A DNA stretch of 64,000 bases from Oscillatoria princeps RMCB-10 (GTDB taxonomy: Bacteria > Cyanobacteriota > Cyanobacteriia > Cyanobacteriales > Oscillatoriaceae). Every line of letters begins with the position of its first letter. Positions within the stretch are counted from its first letter, which is position 1. The stretch is taken from positions 62,001 to 126,000 of the forward strand of contig JAHHHT010000022.1 in the NCBI GenBank assembly GCA_019359235.1, read 5' to 3'. Position numbers and translations under genes: made by a program. Of the stretch, positions 17,514 through 27,121 are shown piece by piece. The notes below the pieces were generated by a model. That model worked only from the letters and a program-made list of their open reading frames with translations, did not search any database and was not told the origin of the DNA.

Positions 17514-17655
17514 TTTGGAGGCAGAGCCTCCTGAACGGCGTTCCCAGCCTCCGGCTGGGAACGAGGGGAACTGTCAGGCTAATAATGGTGCGTGTGGTCG
17601 AAAGGAGGCGGAGCCGAAACAGCCGCGTTCCCAGTCTGAGGCGGGGAACGAGGGG
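17514..17655. repeat. CGTTCCCAG / CTGGGAACG repeats between kaiB-like and pilT-like genes
   Basis: Two copies of the GGAGGCAGAGCC plus GTTCCCAGCCTCCGGCTGGG family lie at 17514-17570 and 17605-17655. The rest of 17265-17679 shows no gene. Confidence 0.75.
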
Positions 17656-17679
17656 TAACCAGGGGAAACCCGCCCCTAT

Positions 17680-19221
17680 TTACTCGCGACCTCGGAGGAA
17701 CTGAGCCATTTCATTCGGAGTCGGCGACATTTCCAAGGCGATTTCTTCTGTAATGCGGCCTTCTTTATAGAGCTTCAGCAGAGCCTTGTTCATAGTCGTC
17801 ATGCCGTCAAACTCAGCTTTCAGCATCACTAGGTTGATGTTGTCATAATCACCTTTGATGATGTATTCCTTAATCGCGTCAGTGGCGATCAGGATGTCGT
17901 GGAAAGCTGCCCGCTTGCCGTCCGTTGTTTTGCACAAACCCTGGGCGATGATACAGATCAGGGATTCTGCCAGTGAAATCCGCAAGGGTGGCTGCTCTGC
18001 GGGCGGGAACATCCCCAGAATCCGTTCAATGGTTTTAATAGCGCTGTTCGTGTGCAGCGTGCCCGCGACCAAGTGACCCGTGGAGGCGGCTTTCAGGGCG
18101 ATATTCATCGTTTCTTGGTCGCGGATTTCCCCCACCAGCATCAAGTCTGGGTCTTGGCGGAGAGCGCCTTTGAGGGCGTTTTTAAATTCCAGGGTGTGCC
18201 GGCCCACTTCCCGGTGCTTGATCAAGGCTTTTCGACTGACGTGAACGAATTCAACCGGGTCCTCAATGGTGATGATGTGTTTGGCAAACTCCTTATTCAT
18301 GTAGTCAATCATCGCCGCCATTGTGGTGGACTTACCGGAACCGGTGGGCCCTGTCACCAGGAGTAGCCCTTTGTGGTAGTGGCAGACATCCTTGAACACC
18401 GGCGGCAATTTCAACTGCTCCATCGTCAATATCGTCGCCCCGATCAGCCGCAGCACCATCGCCGGACCGGCCAGGGAGTCAAACAGGTTGATCCGGATGC
18501 GCACGAAACCGAGGTCCGCCACCGCGTCAAAGTCCAGGCTGTCTTGAAACCGCTGAATTTCTTCATCCGTGAGGATTTCCCGCAGCCAGCTCATAAAGGT
18601 GTCCAGATTCGTCACCGGCCACTCTGTGGGCGTGATGTCGCCCCGCTTGCGGAATCGGGGGGCTTCATTGACGCCCAAGTGAACGTCAGAACACCCGTTT
18701 TCGTTCGCTGTCCACACAATATCCCTTAATGTGGGGTGTCCCGGACTGGGCCCCGGGCCTCTAACAGGTTGGGGGTCCGGGGCGACCACTGCCTTAATCG
18801 GCGGCAGATCCGAGTACATCATTGCCGCTGTCGGCTCCGAAACCACTGCCGGGGCTCGTGATGATGCCGGTGCCGCTGCCGGTGCTGGCGGTGCCGGTGG
18901 TGGGGGTGCTGGTGGTGGGGGTGCTGGTGGTGGGGGTGCTGGTGGTGCTGCCGGTGGGGCTGCAGCTGCCGGGGGTGGGGGTGGCGACGATTGAGGTCTG
19001 GGGACACCGGGCGGTGGCGGTGCTGCCGGTGGGGGTGGCGGTGCTGCCGGTGGGCCGCTTGCCCCTGGGGCGCGCATCGTTTGTGCCTGTCCCTGAGTGG
19101 CCCCAGGCACTCCCATACTGCCGGGAGGAGCCGGTGGTCGCCCACCAGGTGGGGGTGGCATGGGTGGAATGCGAGGTGGACCAGGAGGGGGTGGAACGGG
19201 TGGACGATTGGATTGTGTCAT
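17680..19221 (-). CDS. PilT-like twitching-motility ATPase with proline-rich N-terminal extension
   Basis: A 513-residue protein. Residues about 1-155 are an unusual Pro/Ala-rich low-complexity leader with runs such as PPPPPAAPPPPG. The PilT core follows: LRDIVWTANENGCSDVHLGV, the Walker A motif GPTGSGKSTTMAAMID near 290, the Asp box ITIEDPVEF, Walker B PDLMLVGEIRDQET, and the His box TGHLVAGTLHTNSA. PilT hexamers power type IV pilus retraction. The retraction signature AIRNLIRE is here AIKEYIIK, so the protein is a PilT-family paralogue and may not be the main retraction motor. The end, MAQFLRGRE, is family-like. No other pilus gene is adjacent. The leader encodes a repetitive GGTGGGGGTGCT-type tract on the plus strand. 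Confidence 0.88.
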   Translation of the reverse strand: MTQSNRPPVPPPPGPPRIPPMPPPPGGRPPAPPGSMGVPGATQGQAQTMRAPGASGPPAAPPPPPAAPPPPGVPRPQSSPPPPPAAAAPPAAPPAPPPPAPPPPAPPPPAPPAPAAAPASSRAPAVVSEPTAAMMYSDLPPIKAVVAPDPQPVRGPGPSPGHPTLRDIVWTANENGCSDVHLGVNEAPRFRKRGDITPTEWPVTNLDTFMSWLREILTDEEIQRFQDSLDFDAVADLGFVRIRINLFDSLAGPAMVLRLIGATILTMEQLKLPPVFKDVCHYHKGLLLVTGPTGSGKSTTMAAMIDYMNKEFAKHIITIEDPVEFVHVSRKALIKHREVGRHTLEFKNALKGALRQDPDLMLVGEIRDQETMNIALKAASTGHLVAGTLHTNSAIKTIERILGMFPPAEQPPLRISLAESLICIIAQGLCKTTDGKRAAFHDILIATDAIKEYIIKGDYDNINLVMLKAEFDGMTTMNKALLKLYKEGRITEEIALEMSPTPNEMAQFLRGRE

Positions 19222-19966
19222 AGAGCACTATTCTGATTGACCAGCAAAGCTTTAAAATGCAAAAGACTCATCAGAGTGTGGGTATTAGCCCACAGATGCC
19301 CTCTTGGCCTGTGCGCAAGAGTCTGTAGATTCCGGTTGCTTGACCCCCAGCGATGGGTGCCGTGCCTCAAGACTAAACTGAACAACTCCTGATCTCAAAG
19401 GTTATTTTCACTCTTTTTCCGGCGCAGATGTCCGCACGAGCAATTCTGCACTGACCATATTGTTTAGGTTTCCCAGGTTTCTCCGCCCAGCATCAGTTTA
19501 GTGGCAAAACCACCGCAAAGCGCCGGCATGCAATCTGTCCCGACGGAGTTCCAGCAGCTGGACTTGTTCTGGCTGGCTGCATGAAAGTTAGCCGCAGTCA
19601 AGCTGGTTTTCTACTTTTGTAATTTTATTTAACATAACTAGCCCGGTTGGGCCACCGGCAAGCCCCTCCCCTCCCGCCTTCAGCGTCCGCACCTCCTTAT
19701 ACAAAATAGGATACAAGCCCCTGCGATCCTTACATCCGCACAATTGCGGACTTTTTGTTGTGTGGCTGGAGAATCCTGCTGATTTTTACCAGACCTCCGC
19801 CGGGAGCGTCCCGTTTTTGCAAGTCCCGCCGAGAAGCCGGGTGCCGTGGGCAGAACCCAGGCACCCAAACAGCCGGTTCCCAACTAAACCCCCTCGGGTT
19901 TTTATTCCTTCTTGGCAATCTTAAGTAAGAGGACATAAATAAACGGAACATCACGGAACATCAACA
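19222..19966. other. Long non-coding upstream region of the pilT-like gene
   Basis: About 745 bases with no convincing gene on either strand; short open frames lack ribosome sites and family features. The stretch 19380-19660 is relatively AT-rich and could carry the promoter of the pilT-like gene. I see no named site. Confidence 0.5.
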
Positions 19967-20103
19967 GGGAGTATCCCATTTTTGTAATCCCCCTCACTCC
20001 CAACCCCTCTCCCACAAGGGGCTACTGTTTATACATATCTTGGGCAAGTGACTGCAGCGTTGCCCTGAGGGGGTGACAATCTTTGCCAAAATGGGATGCT
20101 CCC
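19967..20103. mobile_element. 137-bp mini-element with GGGAGYATCCCATTTTTG ends
   Basis: Left end GGGAGTATCCCATTTTTG and right end CAAAATGGGATGCTCCC are inverted copies. The interior carries the C-rich CTCACTCCCAACCCCTCTCC hairpin. Related ends occur at 23228-23360 and 29159-29255. There is no transposase, so it is MITE-like. The following 20104-20402 bases, upstream of wecB, hold a degenerate AGAAACC palindrome and no clear gene. Confidence 0.65.
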
Positions 20104-20402
20104 ACATCAACAACCCAGGTTTCTTAAAGAAATCTGGTTTCTGGCACAGGGTTCAATCAGCGTCAGTCAGGCGGCTGACTGATTTTCTCGCAAGTATGGA
20201 TTTATTGTGCCCTATTCATTATACTGAAATTCCTGAAAGCTGGGGAGGGGTGTGGGATGATAGGAAAGCCAAAGCCGGGGTGATTGAGCTTCAATCCCTG
20301 AACGGGATTGAGCATTCGCGCTTGACGCACCCCCTTTTTTACAGCCTATTATTTGACACGCTCGATTTGTCGCTGTCCTCTGGTAAATTAGTACCCACTT
20401 CA

Positions 20403-21518
20403 ATGCCGAAGTCTCCTATCTCTGTCTGCATCACTCTGGGAACCCGTCCAGAAGCTATTAAACTAGCGCCGGTCATCCAACTGTTCCAGCGCTCCCCATC
20501 TTTTGAGACGCGAGTGGTTTTAACCGGCCAGCACCGAGAAATGGTCGAGCAAGTCATGCAACTGTTCCAGCTCAGTGCCGACCGTGATTTGGCCATCATG
20601 CAGCACCGGCAAACCCTCACCGACATTACCTGCAGGAGTTTGCAGGGGCTGGAAGCACTGTTTCAAGAACTGCTGCCGCAACTGGTGCTCGTGCAGGGAG
20701 ACACCACCACCGCCTTTGCCGCTGCGCTGGCCGCCTTTTACCAGCAGATTCCAGTGGGCCATGTGGAGGCCGGACTGCGGACAGATGACCTGTTCAATCC
20801 CTACCCAGAGGAGGCGAACCGGCGTCTGATCTCCCAGCTGGCTCAGCTGCACTTTGCGCCCACTTCCCAGGCGGTGGAAAACCTGCGCCGCTCCGGCGTC
20901 ACCGGAGAAATTCACCACACCGGCAACACCGTGATTGACGCCTTGCTTGCAGTGGCCAAGCGCCAGCCCGAGTGCCATATTCCCGGTTTGGACTGGAACC
21001 AGCACCGCACCCTGCTAGCAACAGTCCACCGGCGAGAAAACTGGGGCGAACCCCTGCAAGACATCGCTCGCGGATTCCTGCAAATCTTAGACAGCTTTCC
21101 AGACACAGCGTTGCTCTTACCCCTGCACCGCAATCCCACAGTGCGCGAACCGCTGACGGCGCTTTTGGGCGAACACCCCAGAGTTTTCTTGACTGAACCT
21201 TTGGATTACGCTCAACTCGTCGGGGCAATTCAGCGCTGCTATCTCTTACTGACAGATTCTGGCGGATTGCAAGAAGAAGCGCCGGCACTCGGCAAGCCGG
21301 TGCTCGTGTTGCGAGAAACCACAGAAAGACCCGAAGCAATCGACGCCGGCACTGCCAAACTCGTCGGCACCAACCCAGCCCAGATTGCTGCTGTCGCCGG
21401 CGAACTTCTGAGTGACCCCGCTGCCTATCAAGCGATGGCAACCGCTATCAATCCTTTTGGAGACGGTCACGCCGCCGAGCGCATCCTGCAAATTGTGGGG
21501 AATTACTTCAACCAATAA
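20403..21518 (+). CDS. wecB: UDP-N-acetylglucosamine 2-epimerase (non-hydrolysing)
   Basis: A 371-residue enzyme that interconverts UDP-GlcNAc and UDP-ManNAc for cell-surface polysaccharide synthesis. I chose the ATG at 20403 (MPKSPISVCITLGTRPEAIK); the frame is open upstream, but that part reads repeats. Family motifs are TLGTRPEAIKLAPV, VQGDTTTAFAAALAAFY, GHVEAGLRTDDLFNPYPEE, VHRRENWG and TDSGGLQEEAPALGKPVLVL. The conserved Asp, Glu and His residues of the active site are present in these motifs. It stands alone between repeat-rich DNA and the convergent SLOG-type gene. Confidence 0.95.
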   Translation: MPKSPISVCITLGTRPEAIKLAPVIQLFQRSPSFETRVVLTGQHREMVEQVMQLFQLSADRDLAIMQHRQTLTDITCRSLQGLEALFQELLPQLVLVQGDTTTAFAAALAAFYQQIPVGHVEAGLRTDDLFNPYPEEANRRLISQLAQLHFAPTSQAVENLRRSGVTGEIHHTGNTVIDALLAVAKRQPECHIPGLDWNQHRTLLATVHRRENWGEPLQDIARGFLQILDSFPDTALLLPLHRNPTVREPLTALLGEHPRVFLTEPLDYAQLVGAIQRCYLLLTDSGGLQEEAPALGKPVLVLRETTERPEAIDAGTAKLVGTNPAQIAAVAGELLSDPAAYQAMATAINPFGDGHAAERILQIVGNYFNQ

Positions 21519-21606
21519 CTCCCCACTTTCTCGTTTTCTCGTTCCCAGTATCCCTCTGGGAACGAGAGAAACTCTTGGCGCTCCTTCACGGCGGCGGTAA
21601 AAAAAA

Positions 21607-22110
21607 TTATCCTAACACCTCTCTAACTCTCCCAATCGCCTCTTCAGGAGTCCCAGCCACAAAAACATTTTGTGGCGAAAGGCTTTTGAAAAACACCTGA
21701 CTGCCGGCGTCATCATTTAACAAAATGACTTTCTTGTTCGCCTTGAGGGCGAGGGCAATTTCTGAGGCCGTACCGGCACCCATACCGCAGGCAATCAGCA
21801 CATCACTCGACAGAACATTGATATTATTGCGAGCGCTGCCCATGCCGGTGAAAATGGCAATATCGACCGCCTCAGAAATCCCCTCATAAATCGTGCCGGT
21901 GCCGTCAGTGGGGAGGATGCCGACAGTGAGGCCATTCGCCTGTTTGGCCCCCTGACTGGCGGCATCCATGACACCGGCATTTCTCCCGCCGGTCAGCAAA
22001 ACCCAACCTTCTCTGGCGATAATTTGGCCGATTTGAAAGGCATTTTGCAGGTCAGCCAGGGTCGCGCCGGCACCCGGACCCATGACCCCAATCGCAATTT
22101 TTCTGATCAC
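21607..22110 (-). CDS. TIGR00725-type SLOG-fold protein
   Basis: About 167 residues from a GTG at 22110 (GTGATCAGAAAAATT) with GGTGGG upstream. IAIGVMGPGAGAT, EGWVLLTGGRNAGVMDAASQ, the GMGSARNNINVLSSDVLIAC stretch and GAGTASEIALALKANKKVIL show a Rossmann-like SLOG/LOG fold with the GG-x-G-VM-A nucleotide loop and the catalytic-type GxGTxSE motif. It resembles the TIGR00725 family, related to cytokinin-activating LOG proteins and DprA-like nucleotide binders. The substrate is unknown. It is on the same strand as ubiA, whose stop is downstream across a short repeat at 22157-22190. Confidence 0.82.
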   Translation of the reverse strand: MIRKIAIGVMGPGAGATLADLQNAFQIGQIIAREGWVLLTGGRNAGVMDAASQGAKQANGLTVGILPTDGTGTIYEGISEAVDIAIFTGMGSARNNINVLSSDVLIACGMGAGTASEIALALKANKKVILLNDDAGSQVFFKSLSPQNVFVAGTPEEAIGRVREVLG

Positions 22111-22156
22111 AGAAATCCCACCCCTTTCGCCACGCCGGCACTTCCCAGATGCCAGT

Positions 22157-22190
22157 CCTTCATCTGCGTCCATCCGCGTCCATCTGCGGT
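22157..22190. repeat. CATCTGCGTCCATCCGCGTC repeat
   Basis: Tandem CATCYGCGTC units between the SLOG-type gene and ubiA. The reverse complement (GCAGATGgaCGCGGATG type) also occurs inside the mannosidase gene at 2265-2312. Confidence 0.7.
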
Positions 22191-22193
22191 TTT

Positions 22194-23129
22194 TTATCTT
22201 GTCAAAATCCCGACAATCATGCCGGCGAGTAAAATAAAGCCAATCCAGACATTCTGGCCAAATATCTTCCCGTACACCGATTTGGGGAGATTTTCATTTC
22301 TCAGCTGGATGTACTGCCAAGTCCACGCCGCGACAGACACAGCCAAAGCTATCCAAAAAGTAACGTAAAGGTGCATCAGCCCCCCCACACAGGCTAGCAT
22401 GGCGGCGGTGCCGGCAAAGAAAAAGGCCACAGCCTCGGGGGCGTACTCCCCAAAGAACAGGGCGCTGGAGTTCACCCCCAGTCGTCGGTCATCTTCCCGG
22501 TCGCTCATCGCGTACACGGTGTCGAAGCCCAAAGTCCAGAAGACCGTGGCCGCCCAGAGCAGCCAAGTTTGCAATTCTAATGTGCCTGTCACCGCAGTCC
22601 AGCTGATGAGAACGGCAAAGCCCCAGGCTATGGAGAGCACGAGCTGGGGAACTGGAAACACTCGCTTTGCCAGGGGGTAGAGGACAATCACCGGCACGGC
22701 GGCGACGGAGAGCACGAAACTCAGGGGAGTGAGGTACAGCGCCACAACGGCGGCGCAAGCCAAGGTGAGAATCGCCAAAACAATGCCGGTGCGCAGGCTG
22801 AGGGCGCGGGAAGCCAGGGGGCGATTGCGCGTCCTTTCCACTTGCGGGTCAATATCTCTGTCCCAGAGGTCGTTGATCGCGCAACCGGCGGCGCTGGTGG
22901 ACAGAGTTCCCAACACAATCACGCCCACGAGGGGTGCCGGTGGCTTCCCGCCGGCGGCCAAAAACACAGCCCAGAGGGCGGGAATCATCAAAATCAGGCG
23001 TCCAGATGGCTTGTCCCACCTGAGAAGTCTAACGATCCTCAGCCAAATCGGTTCGGGTTTGCCTTCTTGCTCGGTTAGCATGGTTGTGTCTAAAGTGCCA
23101 ACAGGAGAATTCGGAATTAGGAGACTCAC
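22194..23129 (-). CDS. ubiA: 4-hydroxybenzoate polyprenyltransferase (plastoquinone pathway)
   Basis: A 311-residue UbiA-superfamily membrane enzyme with about eight helices. In cyanobacteria it attaches the solanesyl chain to 4-hydroxybenzoate on the way to plastoquinone-9. The first Asp motif is NDLWDRDIDPQVERTRNRPL near residue 86, and the second is DREDDRRLGVNSSALFFGE near 210. LRWDKPSGRLILMIPALWAV is the conserved N-terminal part. An alternative start at 23081 (MLTEQEGKPEP) would give 295 residues. It diverges from ppx. Confidence 0.93.
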   Translation of the reverse strand: MSLLIPNSPVGTLDTTMLTEQEGKPEPIWLRIVRLLRWDKPSGRLILMIPALWAVFLAAGGKPPAPLVGVIVLGTLSTSAAGCAINDLWDRDIDPQVERTRNRPLASRALSLRTGIVLAILTLACAAVVALYLTPLSFVLSVAAVPVIVLYPLAKRVFPVPQLVLSIAWGFAVLISWTAVTGTLELQTWLLWAATVFWTLGFDTVYAMSDREDDRRLGVNSSALFFGEYAPEAVAFFFAGTAAMLACVGGLMHLYVTFWIALAVSVAAWTWQYIQLRNENLPKSVYGKIFGQNVWIGFILLAGMIVGILTR

Positions 23130-23227
23130 TGGGCTGCTGTAGCCCCGAGCAGTATATCATTGATTTGTCCGGTTTTCACGCTGAGTCGCTATAACTTTTT
23201 AGATTGCTCCGCAGGGGAGTTGGCGTC

Positions 23228-23360
23228 GGGAGCATCCCCATGCATGCAAAGATTTTCACCCTCACCCCCCGTTCCCCCCCTCTCCCATGAAGGGAGAGGG
23301 GGGAAGAAAAATAAAAAATTCGGTTGGGGGTGGCAGGGAGAGCAAAAATGGGATGCTCCC
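23228..23360. mobile_element. 133-bp mini-element with GGGAGCATCCC ends
   Basis: GGGAGCATCCCCATGCATGC on the left and AAAATGGGATGCTCCC on the right are inverted. The interior has the C-rich hairpin CTCACCCCCCGTTCCCCCCC facing GGGAGAGGGGGG. It lies in the 23130-23623 gap between ubiA and ppx, where no gene is seen. Confidence 0.65.
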
Positions 23361-23623
23361 GTTGCCGTCAGGCAAAGCGCAAGACTTCCGCACAGCGATC
23401 GAGTGCCGGTGCCAGCAAGCCGAATTCTGAGAGAAAACAGTGAGGGGATCGGTCGCCTCATCCGGGAGCACCCGGCGCTGATAATACCTCTCACCCCTCA
23501 CCCCCATCCCTGGCGGAGGGCAGCGAGCCTGAGAAGAAGCGCCTGCCGGGCTGAAAAAGACCCCTTTTAAGATATGCTGAATCTGGAAGTATGGGCTGGG
23601 GTTGTAACCCTAGATATACTGGG

Positions 23624-25267
23624 ATGGTCAATACAGTTCCTTTAGTTAAGATTTCCGCTCCATCGGTGGAGCAAGACCGGATTATCGCTGCCCTCGATTT
23701 GGGGACTAACTCCCTGCACATGGTGGTGGTGCGGATTGAACCCAAACTGCCGGCTTTTACGATTATTGCCAGAGAGAAGGAAACGGTGCGGCTGGGCGAC
23801 CGGTGTCCGGAAACTGGCGACCTCAAACCGGCGGTGATCAAACGCGCTACGGACACTCTGCGGCGCTTCCAAGAAATCGCCAAAAGCCTGAATGCGGAAA
23901 CGGTTGTGGCTGTGGCTACCAGCGCCGTGCGCGAGGCTCCCAATGGGCGAGACTTTTTGCAACAGGTGGAAGAGGAGTTAGGTCTGTCCGTCAGCTTAAT
24001 CTCGGGTCAAGAAGAAGCCCGGAGAATTTATCTGGGCGTCCTTTCGGGGATGGAATTCAACAACCAGCCCCACATTATTGTTGATATTGGCGGCGGCTCT
24101 ACGGAATTAATTTTAGGGGATGGGCACGAGCCTCGCTCCCTGAGCAGCACCAAAGTGGGCGCAGTTCGGCTGACTGCGGAATTCATCACCACCGATCCGA
24201 TTAGCAATGCTGAGTTTCAGTACCTGCAAGCTTTCGTGCGGGGTACGCTGGAGCGACCGGCTGACGAGTTGCGGGCGCACTTGCTTGCGGGGGAGCAACC
24301 CCGTTTGGTGGGGACATCTGGGACGATTGAAACTTTGGCGGGGATTATCGCCCGCGAAAAGCAGGGCGTGGTTCCCAGTCCGCTCACCGGCTTCCAGTTC
24401 ACCCTGAAAGACGTGTCGAACCTGGTGAATCGGTTGCGCAAGCTTTCCAACTCAGAGCGTTCGGCTATTCCAGGGATGTCGGATCGCCGGTCGGAAATTA
24501 TTTTGGCCGGTGCTCTGATTTTACAGGAAGCGATGACGCTGCTGGGGGTGGAGTTGCTGACGGTTTGCGAGCGAGCCCTGCGGGAAGGCATCGTGGTAGA
24601 CTGGATGCTCGCCCACGGCTTGATTTCAGACCGGCTGCGTTTCCAGAGTTCTGTGCGCCAGCGCAGCGTTATCAAAATCGCTGAGAAATACGAAGTCAGC
24701 CTGGAATCCGCTGAGCGAGTGGCTGCTTTTGCGCTCGACCTGTTTGACCAAACTCAGGGCGTCCTGCACAACTGGGGTTCGGAAGAGCGGGAACTCTTGT
24801 GGGCGGCTGGGATTTTGCACAACTGCGGCTTGCACGTCAGTCACTCCGCGCACCACAAGCACTCTTATTATTTGATTCGCAATAGCGAGCTGCTTGGGTA
24901 CACGGAAACTGAGATAGAAGTGATGGCTAATATAGCCCGTTACCACCGCAAGAGTGGGCCGAAGAAAAAGCACGAGAACTACCGGAATTTGCCTAGCAAA
25001 CAGCACCGGCAGATGGTGAGTCAATTGAGCGCTTTGCTGCGGCTGGCGGTGGCGCTCGACCGGCGGCAAATTGGCGCTATCGCCCAGGTGAAGTGCGAGT
25101 TCCGTCCGGCGCTGCGAGAACTGCACTTGCGGATTCTGCCGTCACTTCCCTTGGATGAGTGCGTTTTAGAGCGCTGGAGTTTGGAGCAGAAGAAAGCTGT
25201 CTTTGAGGCGGAATACGGCATCAAATTGGTGGCTAGCTTGGAGCCGGTGCCGGTGCCGGTTGGCTGA
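23624..25267 (+). CDS. ppx: Ppx/GppA family exopolyphosphatase
   Basis: A 547-residue enzyme that removes phosphate from polyphosphate or pppGpp. I chose the ATG at 23624 (MVNTVPLVK); upstream codons are unsupported. The ASKHA ATPase core is seen in IAALDLGTNSLHMVVV, ATSAVREAPNG, the catalytic-Glu region ISGQEEARRIYLGV, IVDIGGGSTELILG, and LVGTSGTIETLAGI. The C-terminal domain (from about residue 330) is HD-like: LWAAGILHNCGLHVSHSAHH, HSYYLIRNSEL, IARYHRKSGP. The length fits the long Ppx class. A repeat-derived hairpin with a T run follows. Confidence 0.94.
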   Translation: MVNTVPLVKISAPSVEQDRIIAALDLGTNSLHMVVVRIEPKLPAFTIIAREKETVRLGDRCPETGDLKPAVIKRATDTLRRFQEIAKSLNAETVVAVATSAVREAPNGRDFLQQVEEELGLSVSLISGQEEARRIYLGVLSGMEFNNQPHIIVDIGGGSTELILGDGHEPRSLSSTKVGAVRLTAEFITTDPISNAEFQYLQAFVRGTLERPADELRAHLLAGEQPRLVGTSGTIETLAGIIAREKQGVVPSPLTGFQFTLKDVSNLVNRLRKLSNSERSAIPGMSDRRSEIILAGALILQEAMTLLGVELLTVCERALREGIVVDWMLAHGLISDRLRFQSSVRQRSVIKIAEKYEVSLESAERVAAFALDLFDQTQGVLHNWGSEERELLWAAGILHNCGLHVSHSAHHKHSYYLIRNSELLGYTETEIEVMANIARYHRKSGPKKKHENYRNLPSKQHRQMVSQLSALLRLAVALDRRQIGAIAQVKCEFRPALRELHLRILPSLPLDECVLERWSLEQKKAVFEAEYGIKLVASLEPVPVPVG

Positions 25268-25342
25268 CTTGAAAAACCGGGTTGGTTGAAGAAGTTGGCT
25301 GACTTGAAAAACCGGGTTTCTTGAAGAAACCCGGTTTTTTTG
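25265..25342 (+). terminator. Repeat-derived terminator after ppx
   Basis: AAAACCGGGTTTCTT, loop GA, AAGAAACCCGG, then TTTTTTT (25306-25341) is a strong intrinsic terminator made from the AGAAACCCGG repeat. The preceding 36 bases are a degenerate tandem duplicate of its left half (TTGGCTGACTTGAAAAACCG occurs twice). Confidence 0.8.
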
Positions 25343-25420
25343 TAGAGGGAGTGCCGGGAAAGCGTGGCGTTTTTTTGCAGATATGCCCTGCCTCTAAGAG
25401 ACTGTTTATAAGAGAGTGTT

Positions 25421-25530
25421 TATAAAGACAAAGTGAAGGTTCTAGAAACCGGGGGCAGTCGTCGGTAGCCGCCCTGCGGCTAGGAGCCTAAAAACCGTTT
25501 CCCTGTGAGGGCTCAACTTTTGTCTTTATG
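25421..25530. repeat. 110-bp element bounded by TATAAAGACAAAG inverted ends
   Basis: TATAAAGACAAAG at the left and CTTTTGTCTTTATG at the right are inverted with one mismatch. The interior has AGAAACCGGGGGCA and GTAGCCGCC facing GCGGCTAG. It resembles the element at 61017-61165 in layout. Confidence 0.55.
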
Positions 25531-25562
25531 CCACAAATTGCCGAAGCCGGAGGACAAGTTTT

Positions 25563-26697
25563 TTAGCTTGACCATCCCCCCCAACCAAGTCGATAGGAAG
25601 CAAACCTTTTCCCATCTTGACACATAAATTCCGCATCAACAGCGCCAGTATCATCGCCGCTCCCTTGAGGTCCTTCAATTCTTAACTGCACACCAGTTAC
25701 ATACTTATCACCACAATTTACTACATTTATTTTGTCTCCCCACCCTCCAGTTCCAGATGATATTTCTGTTACACTTCCTTTGTCTTCAACTGTTCCGCAC
25801 AACAAATAAATACCATTGAGGGCAGTATCATCACCTTTCTTCTGTTCTGGCTCTATCTTCAGCGAAGCACCTAACACCCACTGTCCCGTTGGACATCTTT
25901 CCTCGGTCGTCCAATCACCATAGGGACCCCCAAATGGCCCAATCTTGCCAACAGCGACATAATCTCTCTTTGGGGGCTTTGGCGGTTTGCCGGTAGGATA
26001 ATTGGTAGTGCAGCTTGATTATTTCGCTGTTTATCTGGGTTAACTCCCACATTCCGCCCGCCCCACTCAAGTACGATCTGCGGTCCTTTATTTGGGTTCA
26101 TTGCCCGAATAACCTGTTTCAGTTCTGGACTTTGCAGATCCAGTACAAGCTGATAGTTGTGAGGAATTGCTACAAAGCCTACTGCTTGCTTCCCCGTGCC
26201 ATCTGCATATTGCACATAGGCATTAAATGGTTTGTCTGGCTGATTAAACTCCTCCTGAAAATCGAATCCGTATAACACTAACAAACTGGTATCTAGCGTA
26301 ATACTATCGGATGGATTAGTAGAGCAAAAAACTGGTAATATATCAGGATATGGGAAACGATCTTTATCTATTTAATGCCCAATTTTCTACAGTCGCTGCT
26401 CTAGCCGTATAACAACTAAATCTGACCGGCAGGAAAATTCACTGCCTGTTTGCCCAGCGATACTATTGTAGGTCGAACGAACTTCCTTAGCCACTTGCTT
26501 CGCTACTTTGTAGCTTGACTCTTCCAACTGTTTAACTGTGGCAAGCATCGTTTCCTACCAGCGATCCGGCTGTCGCCCTAACTCCTCAATACCTTGTTTA
26601 AAAACATCTAGAGTTTTATTCTCAACTCCTACTTCTACATCCGCACCGCATTTTGTTTCTACGAGTTGGCTTGCGAGAGAGCAGTTGCCTCACTCAT
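25563..26697 (-). pseudogene. Decayed gene ending in a VMO-I-like domain
   Basis: Minus-strand remnant starting at an ATG at 26697 with AGGGGA upstream (MSEATALSQ). Readable stretches are SQLVETKCGADVEVGVENKT, LATVKQLEESSYKVAKQVAK, GQTGSEFSCRSDLVVIRLEQ, ILPVFCSTNPSDSITLDTSL and DGTGKQAVGFVAIPHNYQLV. They lie largely in one frame but are cut by in-frame TAG, TAG and TAA codons (near 26548, 26390 and 26375). A frameshift comes early and another near 26010. After the second shift the frame reads YGDWTTEERCPTGQWVLGAS, KKGDDTALNGIYLLCGTVED and DDTGAVDAEFMCQDGKRF, the pattern of vitelline membrane outer layer protein I (VMO-I) domains. I conclude a once-intact protein with a C-terminal VMO-I-like domain. 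The domain call is from memory. Confidence 0.7.
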
Positions 26698-26721
26698 GTT
26701 TTCGTTCCCCTGTGCCGCATT

Positions 26722-26883
26722 CTAGGTCGAGCTATCATTAGCTCCTCCTTTGTAGAACTGGCGAACCCAGCGCCGGTATTGCGCGATCTGCTCGTCGTCC
26801 TTACTGAGCAAGGGATGGCTCCGGTAAACCTTGTTCTTCCAAATTCAGATGTCCTGTTCGAGGTCTGCGCTCACCTCCGCCAT
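26722..26883 (-). pseudogene. Fragment of a Rieske-type oxygenase gene
   Basis: A short minus-strand frame starting at the ATG at 26883 (MAEVSADLEQDI), then an in-frame TGA, then IWKNKVYRSHPLLSKDDEQI and AQYRRWVRQFYKGG. This matches my recollection of the C-terminal tail of KshA/Neverland-like Rieske oxygenases (IWENK-Y-P-L---DG-I--YRRW--QFY). The Rieske and iron domains are absent, so it is a 5'-truncated and interrupted remnant. It directly precedes the VMO-I pseudogene. Confidence 0.55.
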
Positions 26884-27121
26884 AGTGTTTTTCTCTAAAT
26901 CGAAAGTTCGATGTTAGCGAACCAGTATAACTTTTCCCATCCCCTATGCCCTAGCACCTGTGCCCAAAAATTGCTGCAAGCCTTTCTCTGGGCGCGTCTA
27001 GCGATTGCAACAGAGCAGTAAGTCTGCCCCGGTCAAAGGAGCGGTCATTAGATTGGCCCTCTTCTGTACGAGATTAAGTTTTGCGCCAGATATATGAGAA
27101 GCATTGCCTCTTGTTACGACC

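Noticed and set aside
19680-19954. Two overlapping minus-strand frames upstream of the pilT-like gene
   Set aside because: No ribosome site, atypical composition and no motif.
20073-20402. N-terminal extension of the WecB protein
   Set aside because: It reads through a degenerate repeat; homologues start at the ATG at 20403 just before TLGTRPEAIK.
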